A stretch of DNA of 64,000 nucleotides from Mucilaginibacter glaciei (GTDB lineage: Bacteria; Bacteroidota; Bacteroidia; Sphingobacteriales; Sphingobacteriaceae): the NCBI RefSeq assembly GCF_014773245.1, contig NZ_JACWMX010000007.1:141325-205324 (forward strand). The letters are read 5' to 3'. The notes below the pieces were generated by a model. The model ran no database searches and was not told the DNA's origin. It worked only from the letters and a program-made list of their open reading frames with translations. The position numbers were made by a program, and so were the translations under genes. Of the stretch, positions 27,527 to 37,130 are shown piece by piece; the stretch's first letter is position 1; every line of letters starts with the position of its first letter.

Positions 27527-28429
27527 TCAAACAACTCGGTAAGAAGACGGCGTTGTACTGGTTTGTTTTTTGAAAAAGTTATTGAAATGGGCCGGTTCTT
27601 CAAAACCCAAGCTGTAGCTTATTTCTGCCACATTCCAGTTGGTGTGCCTAAGCAGGGCTTTTGCTTCTGTGGTGAGGCGTTCAAAGATGTGGGTAGTAGT
27701 AGTTTTACCCGTAGTTTGGCGAATAGCCCTGTTCAGGTGGTTAACGTGTACCGAAAGCTGATCGGCAAAATCTTTGGCCGAGCGCAGGCTGAAGCGTTGC
27801 GCAGGTGTCTCTATGGGGAACTGCCGCTCTAATAACTCGGTGAAGATGGCGGTTATGCGCGAGTTAGCATCGGGGTGTTTGTAAAGCGTTTCTTGCGGCT
27901 GGATCTTTAAAGCGTAGTGCATCAGCTCGGTAACGTAATTACGCAGCAGATCATACTTAAAGCGATACTCAGATTTGATCTCGTTCAACATTTTATCAAA
28001 CAAATCGGCAACATATTTATCCTGTTCTTCATTAAGCGCATATGTTGGGCTGCCTCCGGGCATAAACATAGGCAACTCATGGATGCTATTACGCATCATG
28101 GCGGTAAAGAAAGCCTCTTTAAAGATACAAAACGCCCCCGACCGTACAGAATCGGTATGCTCAAACGTGTAGGGCACCAGCGGGTTAAAGAACACCAGCG
28201 TACTGCCATCAACCTCAATGCTTTTATCTGCATAATGGATAGTGTTCTTACCCCTAATCAGACTGACTTTGTAAAAATCCCTGCGGGCATATACGATGGG
28301 TTTAGCGCCGGGCATATAACAATCCTCTAACCTGAAAACATTGAAGTGTCCTATCTCCTGCCCCAGGTTTTCGGGTAACCAGTTAAACTTTTGTTTATAA
28401 AAATCTTCGAGGGTCTCTGTAGTTGGCAT
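27527..28429 (-). CDS. AraC-family transcriptional regulator
   Basis: The 300-residue protein has a cupin-like N-terminal ligand domain (including GHFNVFRLEDC and VDGSTLVFFNPLVPYTFEH) and a C-terminal AraC HTH domain. The latter carries FADQLSVHVNHLNRAIRQTTGKT and the second helix-turn-helix in WNVAEISYSLGFEEPAHFNNFFKK. The ATG at 28427-28429 is preferred to one at 28450. The downstream SDR is its likely target gene; the inducer is unknown. Confidence 0.85.
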   Translation of the reverse strand: MPTTETLEDFYKQKFNWLPENLGQEIGHFNVFRLEDCYMPGAKPIVYARRDFYKVSLIRGKNTIHYADKSIEVDGSTLVFFNPLVPYTFEHTDSVRSGAFCIFKEAFFTAMMRNSIHELPMFMPGGSPTYALNEEQDKYVADLFDKMLNEIKSEYRFKYDLLRNYVTELMHYALKIQPQETLYKHPDANSRITAIFTELLERQFPIETPAQRFSLRSAKDFADQLSVHVNHLNRAIRQTTGKTTTTHIFERLTTEAKALLRHTNWNVAEISYSLGFEEPAHFNNFFKKQTSTTPSSYRVV

Positions 28430-28606
28430 ATACAAAGTTACACAATTCAAACATCAACATCTAAAAACACCTCTAAAAATCTTTAATTATCTCTAATTTT
28501 TAAAGGTTTTCTACTAAACTTCGGCATTGTAATAGACAATTACTTAAAAAATCAGGCTAAATAATGCCATTTACTTTAGTTAACGAGCAAATTTAATTAT
28601 GTCTGC

Positions 28607-29530
28607 TTACCTGTTATTTGATGGCTTCAAAATGCTGAGATCCTGCCCTGCCAATAACTGATCGTAATTGATCAGTTGGAACCTCTTGCCAACCATTGCC
28701 TTAAACTCCGGCGAGAGCAGCATATTCAATTCTGTTTGTCGGTGCAGGCTGGTAAGGGGCTTACCTTCTTTGGTATTCATTTCGCTGGCATTCATATCAA
28801 ACAGAGCATCCATCTCCGGGCCCACCTGTGCTACATGGATCACCACAAGGTTGGGGCGGGTAGCGCTCAGTCCGCTTGCTACATATTTTAAAAATGCCGA
28901 CTTCTTAGTGGCCACCGGTTCGCCCCACATTTCCAGGTACGTTTCTTTATAATAGGTAACTTCGCTTAGTGTTGATATAGCCAGTTTGTATTTGCGTGCC
29001 AAGCGCTCGGTCATGGTGCGCATTGCCGGTGTAGATAATGCCACACCCATGTGCGGATCAATGTAGGTTATCTTCAACTCCGACTTCAATGCCCTCTCTA
29101 TTTGTGCGGATAGCTCGACTTCAACCTCTTTCATTTTATAACCGCTTTTGGCAAAGTCACCGGTCGACTGCATGAAATAGCCTACCGAATCTACCAAACT
29201 CGGTACAACGGTACGCCCGGTTATCGGCCCCCAGCGATAATTTTTCCATTCGGATGTCAGCGTTAGGTGTACCCCCACGCTCACCTGTGGGTTTTTCTTT
29301 AAGATCTCTACAGCCTCCTGGTACCAGGGCGTGGCAAATTGCACCGATGCAGAAAAAGGCATGCCCGTTTTAGCAACCTGCTGCATGGCCACATTTACAG
29401 AGTGGTTCATGCCGATATCATCTAACCTCAATAGCAGTTGTGGTAGCTTACCCGCGCGCTGTGCTTTGGCAGCACCCGCAGTCAACATTATCAAACACAC
29501 TCCGGCGCATAGTAAGCCTTTAATTTTCAT
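28607..29530 (-). CDS. Secreted YdjC/ChbG-type deacetylase
   Basis: The 307-residue protein has a signal peptide (LLCAGVCLIMLTAGAAKAQ) and the YdjC family catalytic motif LLRLDDIGMNHSVN with D37/D38, then VSVGVHLTLTSEW and a metal histidine in ITYIDPHMGVAL. YdjC proteins remove acetyl groups from chitooligosaccharides or other sugars. The signal peptide suggests action in the periplasm, unlike cytoplasmic E. coli ChbG. No glycan-degradation gene is adjacent. Confidence 0.85.
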   Translation of the reverse strand: MKIKGLLCAGVCLIMLTAGAAKAQRAGKLPQLLLRLDDIGMNHSVNVAMQQVAKTGMPFSASVQFATPWYQEAVEILKKNPQVSVGVHLTLTSEWKNYRWGPITGRTVVPSLVDSVGYFMQSTGDFAKSGYKMKEVEVELSAQIERALKSELKITYIDPHMGVALSTPAMRTMTERLARKYKLAISTLSEVTYYKETYLEMWGEPVATKKSAFLKYVASGLSATRPNLVVIHVAQVGPEMDALFDMNASEMNTKEGKPLTSLHRQTELNMLLSPEFKAMVGKRFQLINYDQLLAGQDLSILKPSNNR

Positions 29531-29740
29531 ATAAAGTTTATTTGTTATTGATTACGCCGCTGAATGCAGCATTACAGGAGGTAATTTAGAAAATTAAAAC
29601 AATAAAAACTTAATTACAAAGTAATGCAGCTAAATAGCTATCTGTTTTAAGTCAACCAAATGCAATTGTGTTCAGATTTTTCAGTTCAAGTATAGTTGTA
29701 AGCTATTTAAAAACTGATATTTGTATAAGCCACCTGCACA

Positions 29741-32314
29741 ATGTTAAAAAATTTACCCGGTACGCTACTTCTGGTTTTTGCGAGTCTTTTAAGTCGGGCG
29801 CAGCAACTACAGCCTTTCGCCCAGGCAACATTTAAGGATAGCACAATTATTAAAGTGCACCCTGTTTATAATAACGTTGGTAGCTTTCACCGCTGGCTGT
29901 TTGGCGCAAACTATCGTAAAGAATGGGCCACCCCGGTTAAACTGCCCATTATAAAAATATCTGAATTGTACGGAGGGCTGACACCTGTTAAAGAAGGCGG
30001 CGGGATGCAATCTAAATCTTTAAGGCTGGTTGATAAAAGCGGCCGAGAATGGGTGTTGCGCAGTGTGGAGAAAACACCCGACAAACTCTTGCCCCTGCCT
30101 TTGCAAAACACCTTCGCGGTTGATTGGATAAATGATGCACTGAGCGGGCAGCACCCCTACTCGGCATTAGTGGTGCCGCCCCTGGCCGCTGCGGCCAACG
30201 TACCACATGCCAACCCTGTAATTGGCGTGGTTGCCGATGATAACGCACTTGGCGAATACAGAAAAGCATTTGCCGGAACGGTTTGCCTGCTGGAGGAACG
30301 GGAGCCAACGGGAAAATCTGACAATACGGAAAAGACACTGGCTAACCTGGCAAAAGATTATGATAACCGACTGGACGGGAAAGCAATTTTAAGTGCCCGG
30401 ATGCTGGATATGCTGCTTGGCGACTGGGACCGCCATGAGGACCAGTGGCGCTGGCAGGAGGAGAAAACGGGCAAGGGACAAAAATTATACACGGGTGTAC
30501 CCCGCGACCGCGACCAGGTTTTCCACCTGGAGGAAGGCCTGCTGCCGGATTTTGCAGCACTGTCATTCATCAACCCCTTGTTAGGCGATTTTAAGGCCGA
30601 CATTCCTACAGCAAAATACTGGCTGGCAAAAACCCGTTTTGTAAACCCACTGCCCGATGCGCAGATGAGCTATGCCGAATGGATGAAGATAGTAAACGAA
30701 TTTACCGCCGCCGAAACAGATGCGGTATTAGAAGAGGGCTTGCGCCGCTTGCCCAAAGAAGTGTATGGGTTTAGGCATAATGAATTACTGAACAAACTAA
30801 AACGTCGCCGCGACCAGATCCCCCGGGCCATGAGCGATTATTACCACTTTATATACCGCATAGTCGACTTGCGCGCTACTAATAAAGATGAGCAGATAAC
30901 TATTACAGGAAAAACCAATGGTAGCCTGCATGTAGCCATCAACAAGTTTAAAAACAAACAAGTTGGCGACACGCTTTTCTCCCTGACTTATAACCCCGAC
31001 ATAACGCAGGAGCTAAGACTTTATACCGGCGATGGCGATGACCATATTGTGATCAACAGCAACCGGTCGCCTATCAAAATAAGGATAGTTGGCGGCAAGG
31101 GCAATAATACTTACAACGTGCTATCGGCAAACAAAGCGGTGAGTATTTACGATGATAAGGCCACAAAAATTGAGGGCGACGCGGGCCGGTTAAACACCCA
31201 CCTATCTGCCGATACGATGAATACTAAATTCGTACCTACCAACCTTTATAACATTTGGCAACCTTTGGCTACCGCGGGTTTGAACGTAGATGATGGGTTT
31301 TTACTGGGCGTTGGTGCCAAATACACCAAAAAAGATGGTTTCCGCAAGTTGCCTTACAGCAGCACACAGCAATTATTGATAACACATTCATTTGCTACAG
31401 ATGCGTTCCGGATTAAATATAACGGCGAGTGGATAGCAGCCATCGGCAAGGCCGATCTGTTGCTCAACGCCAATATCCAAGCGCCCGATAATACCTTGAA
31501 CTTCTTTGGCCTGGGCAATCAAACCGTGCTTAATAAAGCCATCCCTAATTATCGCAGGTTTTACCGCACACGGTTTGATACCTATGAGTTTGATGTGTCG
31601 CTTCGCTGGCATACCGGCAGCCATAGCACGTTAAGCATAGGCCCGTCCATACAGTTTTACCACCTGGATTTTAATGATAACGCCGGGCGCTTTATTACTA
31701 ATGCAGCCCAAATTGGATCGTACGATAGCCTGACAGTAAATAAAGACAAAGCTCATTTAGGCCTGGTGGTTAATCTAAATATCAACAAACGGAAGGACCT
31801 GCCGCTGCCAAAAGGTGGCTACTATTTAAACGTTACGTTAGAGGGTTATGACGGATTGAACGGCTATTCCAAATCATACGCGCAATTACGCCCCGAGTTT
31901 ACCTTTTACCAGAAGATCAATTCAAAAGGCACCATCATTCTGTCAGATCGTGTAGGCGGCGGTGTTACCATAGGCCAACAGGCTTTTTACCAGTCGATGT
32001 TTTTGGGTGGGCAAGGCAACCTGCTGGGGTATGTGCAAAACCGCTTTGCAGGCAAGCACATGGTTTACAATAACCTGCAAGCAAGGGCTAAACTGTTAAC
32101 TGTTCGCAGCTATATTTTGCCCGGCGAATTAGGCGTAACCGGTTTTTACGACACCGGGCGGGTTTGGGCTGAGGGCGAAAGCTCAACCAAATGGCATCAG
32201 GGCACGGGCGGCGGCCTTTACTTTTCGCCTGCCGGGTTGCTCATCTTCCAGGTACTGGCGGGTCACTCCAATGAAGGCTGGTACCCATATGTGTCGTTTA
32301 ATGTGAGGATTTGA
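29741..32314 (+). CDS. Kinase-like domain fused to a BamA/Omp85-type barrel
   Basis: The 857-residue protein has a signal peptide ending SLLSRAQ. Residues about 85-270 carry a lobe with SKSLRLVDKSGREWVLRSVEK and motifs MLLGDWDRHEDQW (224-236) and GVPRDRDQVF (252-261). These resemble the DRHxDN and metal-site features of HipA/FAM20C-like kinases. Residues about 520-857 end in a beta-barrel with SMFLGGQGNLLGY and ELGVTGFYDTGRVW, typical of the Omp85 superfamily. It would sit in the outer membrane with the kinase-like part in the periplasm. Kinase activity is inference. The gene is alone. Confidence 0.7.
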   Translation: MLKNLPGTLLLVFASLLSRAQQLQPFAQATFKDSTIIKVHPVYNNVGSFHRWLFGANYRKEWATPVKLPIIKISELYGGLTPVKEGGGMQSKSLRLVDKSGREWVLRSVEKTPDKLLPLPLQNTFAVDWINDALSGQHPYSALVVPPLAAAANVPHANPVIGVVADDNALGEYRKAFAGTVCLLEEREPTGKSDNTEKTLANLAKDYDNRLDGKAILSARMLDMLLGDWDRHEDQWRWQEEKTGKGQKLYTGVPRDRDQVFHLEEGLLPDFAALSFINPLLGDFKADIPTAKYWLAKTRFVNPLPDAQMSYAEWMKIVNEFTAAETDAVLEEGLRRLPKEVYGFRHNELLNKLKRRRDQIPRAMSDYYHFIYRIVDLRATNKDEQITITGKTNGSLHVAINKFKNKQVGDTLFSLTYNPDITQELRLYTGDGDDHIVINSNRSPIKIRIVGGKGNNTYNVLSANKAVSIYDDKATKIEGDAGRLNTHLSADTMNTKFVPTNLYNIWQPLATAGLNVDDGFLLGVGAKYTKKDGFRKLPYSSTQQLLITHSFATDAFRIKYNGEWIAAIGKADLLLNANIQAPDNTLNFFGLGNQTVLNKAIPNYRRFYRTRFDTYEFDVSLRWHTGSHSTLSIGPSIQFYHLDFNDNAGRFITNAAQIGSYDSLTVNKDKAHLGLVVNLNINKRKDLPLPKGGYYLNVTLEGYDGLNGYSKSYAQLRPEFTFYQKINSKGTIILSDRVGGGVTIGQQAFYQSMFLGGQGNLLGYVQNRFAGKHMVYNNLQARAKLLTVRSYILPGELGVTGFYDTGRVWAEGESSTKWHQGTGGGLYFSPAGLLIFQVLAGHSNEGWYPYVSFNVRI

Positions 32315-32358
32315 TGGGAGAAGTATTGCCAGCGCTGCGGAGCGGGATATAATACAAC

Positions 32359-32503
32359 CAACTCACCCGGTCATTGCTCCGCTCGAACGCCCTCTCTTCG
32401 CTAAAACGAAAAGAGGGTTTAGCTGCATTTTCCTTTTTGTTTTTCCTCACCCTCTTTGCGCAGCAGAGAGGGTCGACCAGCGTAGCGGTGCCGGGGTGAG
32501 TTG
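32359..32503. repeat. Palindromic dispersed repeat (family B, ACTCACCCGG type), copy 1
   Basis: Outer arms CAACTCACCCGG and CCGGGGTGAGTTG enclose two inner hairpins built from CCCTCTCTTCG/GAAAAGAGGG and CACCCTCTTTGC/GCAGAGAGGGTCG. A second copy lies at 41771-41898. The stretch 32315-32818 between the barrel gene and the next operon contains only this repeat and the promoter at its right end; no gene was seen. Confidence 0.85.
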
Positions 32504-32764
32504 CATCAAGTCTTTACGTAGTGCTGATTCGCGCGGCCTCCAAATTTCTTTTTTGAAAAATCTATCATCATCTAAAAGATTACAAATCCTCATTCGTCTT
32601 ACGATTATTAGTAAAATATTGAACTTCGGTGTAAAATATACACTGTGTCACATTAACACATAATCAGCTATAAAACGCTCAGTTTAATCGTCAATTGTCA
32701 TTACAATCTTTTACATGGTCTTAAATTTCATTTTATTGTCACAAAACCGATAATTAGTAAATTA

Positions 32765-32798
32765 AGTTGACTAATATGGTCAACTCGGTTTACATTTG
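32765..32798 (+). promoter_or_regulatory. Promoter with overlapping MarR-type operator
   Basis: A -33 TTG at 32767-32769 and a -7 TACATTTG at 32791-32798 are spaced by 21 bp, fitting the Bacteroidota consensus. The inverted repeat AGTTGAC-N7-GTCAACT (32765-32771 and 32779-32785) covers the -33 and the spacer. A lone half-site AGTTGAC lies at 35780-35786, just before the marR gene. The arrangement predicts repression of the 32819-36308 unit by that MarR protein. Confidence 0.65.
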
Positions 32799-32818
32799 TA
32801 CTGTTATTCAAAAACGCC

Positions 32819-33175
32819 ATGGAAAATACCTATCTATCTCAGCCAACCACAACCACATTCTCAACAGGAGTGGTTGCCAATAACGCATCAACATTAAGCA
32901 CAACACAAAAACAGTTTGCCGGTGATAACCGTACGTCGGTTAGTACTACTTCGGCTACTCACCAGCCACACATTTTTAAAACAGTTGTAGATATGGTTGG
33001 CGAAGGTTTAAAGCAAAACTTTTTAGGGCCAAATATCGATATGGAATTCCTGACATTAACCCTGCGCAGCTTTGCATCAACATCTGCCAGGGCCATACAG
33101 CAATTTGTAAAACCACTTACCAAAAAACGCGAAGTGGAAAATCCTTGCCATCAACTTAACCAACCTTGTTTCTAA
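32819..33175 (+). CDS. Hypothetical 118-residue protein
   Basis: The protein has a Thr/Ser-rich N-terminal half with low complexity and a basic C-terminal half (FVKPLTKKREVENP). No signal peptide, membrane segment or known motif is visible. It lies 17 bp before the DUF5686 gene start and just downstream of the operator-promoter, so it is the first gene of that operon. It is not recognised. Confidence 0.5.
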   Translation: MENTYLSQPTTTTFSTGVVANNASTLSTTQKQFAGDNRTSVSTTSATHQPHIFKTVVDMVGEGLKQNFLGPNIDMEFLTLTLRSFASTSARAIQQFVKPLTKKREVENPCHQLNQPCF

Positions 33176-33192
33176 ATCTCACAACTATCACA

Positions 33193-35760
33193 ATGAAACC
33201 GCTTATCACGCTTTTTAAACAAAGCATCATACTTATACTCCTGCTGCCCTTATCGCTTGCTACTGCAATGGCACAAAGCCCCGTTATTAAGGGTATTGTG
33301 ACCGATGTAAAGCGTAAAGAAACAATGCCTTTCGTAACCGTATCGTTCGTGGGTACCAGCGTTGGCATGAGCACCAATACCAAAGGCGAATACAGCCTTG
33401 TTAACAACGGTAATTACAAACAAATAAAGGTAGCTTTCATCGGCTACAAAACTATTGTAAAGGACATCGAGCCGGGTAAGGATCAGGTGATCAACTTTAA
33501 CCTGATAGAAGATAACCGCACGCTGAACGAGGTGGTGGTACGCTCCAACAAAAAGAAAAAATACACCAATAAAAATAACCCCGCGGTTGAATTGATCCGC
33601 CAGGTGATCGAGCATAAAAAACAAAACCAGTTAGAAAATTACGATTACGCCCAGTACAAACAGTACGAACGGATGATCTTTTCGCTGAGTAACCTTTCTG
33701 ATAAATTTAAGAATAAAAAGATCTTTAAAAACTACCAGTTCATGTTTAAAGAGCAGGATTCGACCGCTATTGGTGGTAAAACCCTGTTACCGATGTACCT
33801 GGAAGAAAAGCTATCTGACAATTATTACCGTAAGGCCCCTTATGCTAAAAAGCAGGTGGTAGAGGCCAACAAACAGGTTAAGTATGATGCCAACTTTGTA
33901 GATAACGAAGGACTTAAAACTTACTTTAACCGGATGTACCAGGATATCAATATCTACGATAATAATATATCGTTATTGAGTAACCAGTTGTTGAGCCCAA
34001 TTGCCGATCACTCTCCCGATTACTATAAATTCTTTATTACCGATACTTTAAAAGACCAGCAACCCAACCTGATCGAACTGAGCTTTACGCCGCGCAATAC
34101 AAATGGGTTACTTTTTGAAGGCCGTATGTACGTGACAATGGATGGCAACTTTGCCGTGCAGAATGCAGAATTGACAGTTAATAAAAACATCAACCTTAAC
34201 TTTGTAAGGCAGATGCAGGCCAACTTATCGTATGAGAAAAACAACGATGGCCGGTACCACCTAAGCCAAAGCAACTTGAAGATCGAATTCGGGATCAACA
34301 AAAACAAGGGCGGCGGCGTATATGGCGAGCGTTTGGTTACAATCAACAATTTTGAGATCAACCAACCCCGCAGCAAAGAAATTTATGAAGGCCCGGCGCA
34401 AGTGCTCGCGTCAAACGCTGATACAAAAAGCGACCAGTACTGGACACAAAGCCGCCCGGACAGTTTAGATGCCGATGCCGCCCGGATCTACAAGAACGTA
34501 GATAGCCTGCAAACTATCCCGTCGTTTAAAAAGACGATGGATATTGCCACGCTGGTATTAGCCGGCTATAAAAACTATGGCAAATTTGAGGTAGGCCCTG
34601 CCAACACCTTTTACAGCTTTAACCCGGTAGAAGGTTTCCGCCCCAGGATAGGCGGCCGCAGCACCCCTGAATTGAGCAAGCGTTATTATTTTGAAACTTA
34701 TGGCGCTTACGGTACAAAAGACCAGCAGTTTAAATACTTTTTGAGCAGTACGTACTCGCTTAACAACAAATCTATCTACGCATTCCCGCAAAGTTATGTA
34801 CGGGCCAGTTTTCAGCACGATACCAAAATACCGGGCCAGGAATTGCAGTTTGTGCAGGAAAGTAACTTCCTGTTATCATTCAAACGCGGAGATAACGATG
34901 TGTGGTTGTATAATGACATTTTCCGGTTAGATTATGTGCATGAATTCAGCAATCACTTATCGTACGCTTTAGGCTTTAAAAAATGGGGCCAAACGCCCGC
35001 GGGTTCGTTGCAGTTCCGTAACTTGTTACCCAATGGCGCCATAAACGATGTTAATCGGATCAATACTACCGAGTTATCTGCACAGATTCGCTGGGCACCT
35101 CACGAGAAATTTTACCAGGGTAAACTTTACCGCACCCCAATACCTGACCGTTACCCGGTTTTCACACTAAACTATCAGCAAGGTGTAAAGGGTTTATTAG
35201 GCGGCGATTATAATTATCAGAACTTTACAGGTAACATCACTAAACGTTTTTACCTGTCGCAGTTAGGGTACACAGATGTGAGTGCCGAAGGCAGCTATCT
35301 TTTCGGCCAGGTGCCGTTCCCGTTGTTGGATATACATCATGCCAACCAGACTTACGCGTTCCAGCTGTATTCTTATAACCTGATGAACTTCCAGGAATTT
35401 GTGAGCGACCATTACGCCAGTATCGCTATTGACCATAACTTCAACGGCTTTTTATTTAACCGGGTACCCTTGCTAAAGAAACTGAAACTGCGCGAGATCA
35501 TTGACTTTAAGAGCCTTTGGGGCGGTGTACGTGCCGAGAATAACCCGGCAAACAACAGTGCGTTGCTGCGTTTCCCGGGCAGCGGCGGAACTAATGGCGG
35601 CACTTACGCGCTTGGCTCTAAACCATACATGGAAGGCAGCGTGGGTGTAGGTAACATCTTTAAATTATTACGGGTCGACCTGGTTAAACGTTTTACTTAC
35701 CTGGATAACCCCGGCGCGCCGGAATGGGGTGTAAGGGCTATGGTTAAATTTGATTTTTAA
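33193..35760 (+). CDS. DUF5686 outer-membrane protein with carboxypeptidase-like domain
   Basis: The start at 33193 gives an 855-residue protein with a signal peptide (LILLLPLSLATAMAQ). A CarboxypepD_reg-like beta-sandwich follows (about 28-110; IKGIVTDVKRKETMPFVTVSF, then VVVRSNKKKKYTNKNNPA). The rest matches DUF5686, a large Bacteroidota outer-membrane protein family with a TonB-receptor-like plug start and barrel. Its role is unknown; export or nutrient uptake has been suggested only by location. It follows the small protein gene by 17 bp and precedes marR by 53 bp. Confidence 0.85.
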   Translation: MKPLITLFKQSIILILLLPLSLATAMAQSPVIKGIVTDVKRKETMPFVTVSFVGTSVGMSTNTKGEYSLVNNGNYKQIKVAFIGYKTIVKDIEPGKDQVINFNLIEDNRTLNEVVVRSNKKKKYTNKNNPAVELIRQVIEHKKQNQLENYDYAQYKQYERMIFSLSNLSDKFKNKKIFKNYQFMFKEQDSTAIGGKTLLPMYLEEKLSDNYYRKAPYAKKQVVEANKQVKYDANFVDNEGLKTYFNRMYQDINIYDNNISLLSNQLLSPIADHSPDYYKFFITDTLKDQQPNLIELSFTPRNTNGLLFEGRMYVTMDGNFAVQNAELTVNKNINLNFVRQMQANLSYEKNNDGRYHLSQSNLKIEFGINKNKGGGVYGERLVTINNFEINQPRSKEIYEGPAQVLASNADTKSDQYWTQSRPDSLDADAARIYKNVDSLQTIPSFKKTMDIATLVLAGYKNYGKFEVGPANTFYSFNPVEGFRPRIGGRSTPELSKRYYFETYGAYGTKDQQFKYFLSSTYSLNNKSIYAFPQSYVRASFQHDTKIPGQELQFVQESNFLLSFKRGDNDVWLYNDIFRLDYVHEFSNHLSYALGFKKWGQTPAGSLQFRNLLPNGAINDVNRINTTELSAQIRWAPHEKFYQGKLYRTPIPDRYPVFTLNYQQGVKGLLGGDYNYQNFTGNITKRFYLSQLGYTDVSAEGSYLFGQVPFPLLDIHHANQTYAFQLYSYNLMNFQEFVSDHYASIAIDHNFNGFLFNRVPLLKKLKLREIIDFKSLWGGVRAENNPANNSALLRFPGSGGTNGGTYALGSKPYMEGSVGVGNIFKLLRVDLVKRFTYLDNPGAPEWGVRAMVKFDF

Positions 35761-35813
35761 TGAATACATTCGTGAACCAAGTTGACCTTTAAGTGTTGTA
35801 GTTAATAGAAATC

Positions 35814-36308
35814 ATGGGAGATTATTGTTCAATAACAGAAGATGCAAAAAGGGTAGCCCCTAAGTTGATCTACCTTTTAAAAAGGTTTATTGACGAATGG
35901 GGCAGTAAAAAACTGTGCGTAGTTAATAATCCAGGTTTTAACAGTGCACATATGCCCTTATTTATGAGCATTGGCACCACCGGAATTTCTAACAATGAAC
36001 TGGCATCGAAGCTAAACGTATCTAAACAAGCAACCAGCAAGATCATTAAGGAACTGGAAGCAATAAAAATGGTACGCAGTGAAAAAAGCCCCGACGATGC
36101 CCGCGTGGTGATGCTGCACATGACCGAAGAAGGCGCAAAATTTTACAACTACTTAAAAAACCAGGTTACTGAACTGGAAAATATGTATAAGAAAGAAGTT
36201 GGCGCTAAAAATTATGAGATTGCTATAGATGTTATGCTAAAGCTTATAAAATTTCATGAAAGCTATAATTGCAGTGCCGCATCAGCAAAAGAATTAGAAA
36301 AAGTTTAA
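35814..36308 (+). CDS. MarR-family transcriptional regulator
   Basis: The 164-residue protein has the winged helix of MarR. The DNA-recognition part is ISNNELASKLNVSKQATSKIIKELEAI, and the wing follows with SEKSPDDARVVMLHMTEEGAKF. It has four or more helices for dimerisation. The AGTTGAC half-site just before it and the full dyad before 32819 are likely targets, which would make the operon self-repressing. The inducer is unknown. Confidence 0.88.
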   Translation: MGDYCSITEDAKRVAPKLIYLLKRFIDEWGSKKLCVVNNPGFNSAHMPLFMSIGTTGISNNELASKLNVSKQATSKIIKELEAIKMVRSEKSPDDARVVMLHMTEEGAKFYNYLKNQVTELENMYKKEVGAKNYEIAIDVMLKLIKFHESYNCSAASAKELEKV

Positions 36309-36323
36309 GTAAATGACAATAGG

Positions 36324-36372
36324 ATGAAACGGTGTTTCATATAACAGTTGTATATTTGCTTAACACTGTTAA
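36324..36372 (+). promoter_or_regulatory. tetR control region with two dyads and a -7 box
   Basis: ATGAAAC-GGT-GTTTCAT (36324-36340) is a perfect 7-bp dyad. TATATTTG (36351-36358) matches the -7 consensus. TTAACACTGTTAA (36360-36372) shares the AACACTGTT core of the two larger operators before the efflux genes and lies directly after the -7 box, where bound repressor would block initiation. This supports autoregulation by the TetR protein. Confidence 0.6.
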
Positions 36373-36396
36373 ATAAATTAATGGTGCTAACACAAA

Positions 36397-36996
36397 ATGG
36401 CCAGTAAAGACAGGATATTACGATTAAAAGAGGAAACAAGGGTAAACATCCTTGATGCCGCTTTGCAAATTGTTAAAGAAGACGGATGGCAAGCCCTGAG
36501 TATGCGTAAAATAGCCGATGTGATTGAATACACCGCTCCTATCATTTACGAATACTTCGCTAATAAAGAGGCAATACTATTAGAATTAAGCCGCAAGGGT
36601 TTTTTATTGTTGTCAAAAGAATTACAGGAAGCAAAAGACCAGCACACATTGCCGGCCCAGCAATTAGAGGCCATGTGGTTAACCTATTGGAACTTTGCGT
36701 TCGCTAATAAAGAACTATATCAGGGAATGTTTGGCGTTACCACAAACTGCTGCGAAATGGTTAATAAATTACCTGAGGCAGAAATGCCCTGGGATATTAT
36801 CACCGGATCCATCGGCGAACTAATGCACATTGATGATATGGATTCAGAGATCATCTGTACCAAGTATTACACCTTTTGGTCGGTAGTACACGGGTTGGTT
36901 TCTATCAACCTACTTAACCGCGGCAATACAGACGAGATAAACCGCCAGGTACTGCGCGATACGATCGCAAGCATAATAAGATCTATAACACCTTAA
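36397..36996 (+). CDS. TetR-family repressor of the efflux operon
   Basis: The 199-residue protein has the TetR HTH near residues 14-60 (RVNILDAALQIVKEDGW, ALSMRKIADVIEYTAPIIYEYF, NKEAILLEL). The C-terminal ligand domain is helical. It lies directly upstream of an RND efflux operon on the same strand, separated by a 317-bp spacer with two copies of the operator. Homologous arrangements place such regulators as drug-sensing repressors of the pump. Confidence 0.88.
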   Translation: MASKDRILRLKEETRVNILDAALQIVKEDGWQALSMRKIADVIEYTAPIIYEYFANKEAILLELSRKGFLLLSKELQEAKDQHTLPAQQLEAMWLTYWNFAFANKELYQGMFGVTTNCCEMVNKLPEAEMPWDIITGSIGELMHIDDMDSEIICTKYYTFWSVVHGLVSINLLNRGNTDEINRQVLRDTIASIIRSITP

Positions 36997-37014
36997 TTTT
37001 TTTACCTAATAATG

Positions 37015-37041
37015 AACAGTGTTAAATTTATTAACACTGTT
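37015..37041 (+). promoter_or_regulatory. TetR operator 1 upstream of the efflux operon
   Basis: AACAGTGTTAA (37015-37025) and TTAACACTGTT (37031-37041) form a perfect 11-bp dyad around ATTTA. It lies 19 bp after the tetR stop and about 270 bp before the adaptor gene. A similar site occurs at 37131, and the core occurs before tetR itself. Confidence 0.75.
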
Positions 37042-37130
37042 TATGTACGATTAACACTAAGCAACATAAATTACTCATCATAATTAACATACATACCATG
37101 AAAACACAACACATCAACGCCCCATCACTT

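Noticed and set aside
30012..30603. Minus-strand frames within the kinase-barrel gene
   Set aside because: They are antisense shadows of the GC-rich part of the 857-codon gene.
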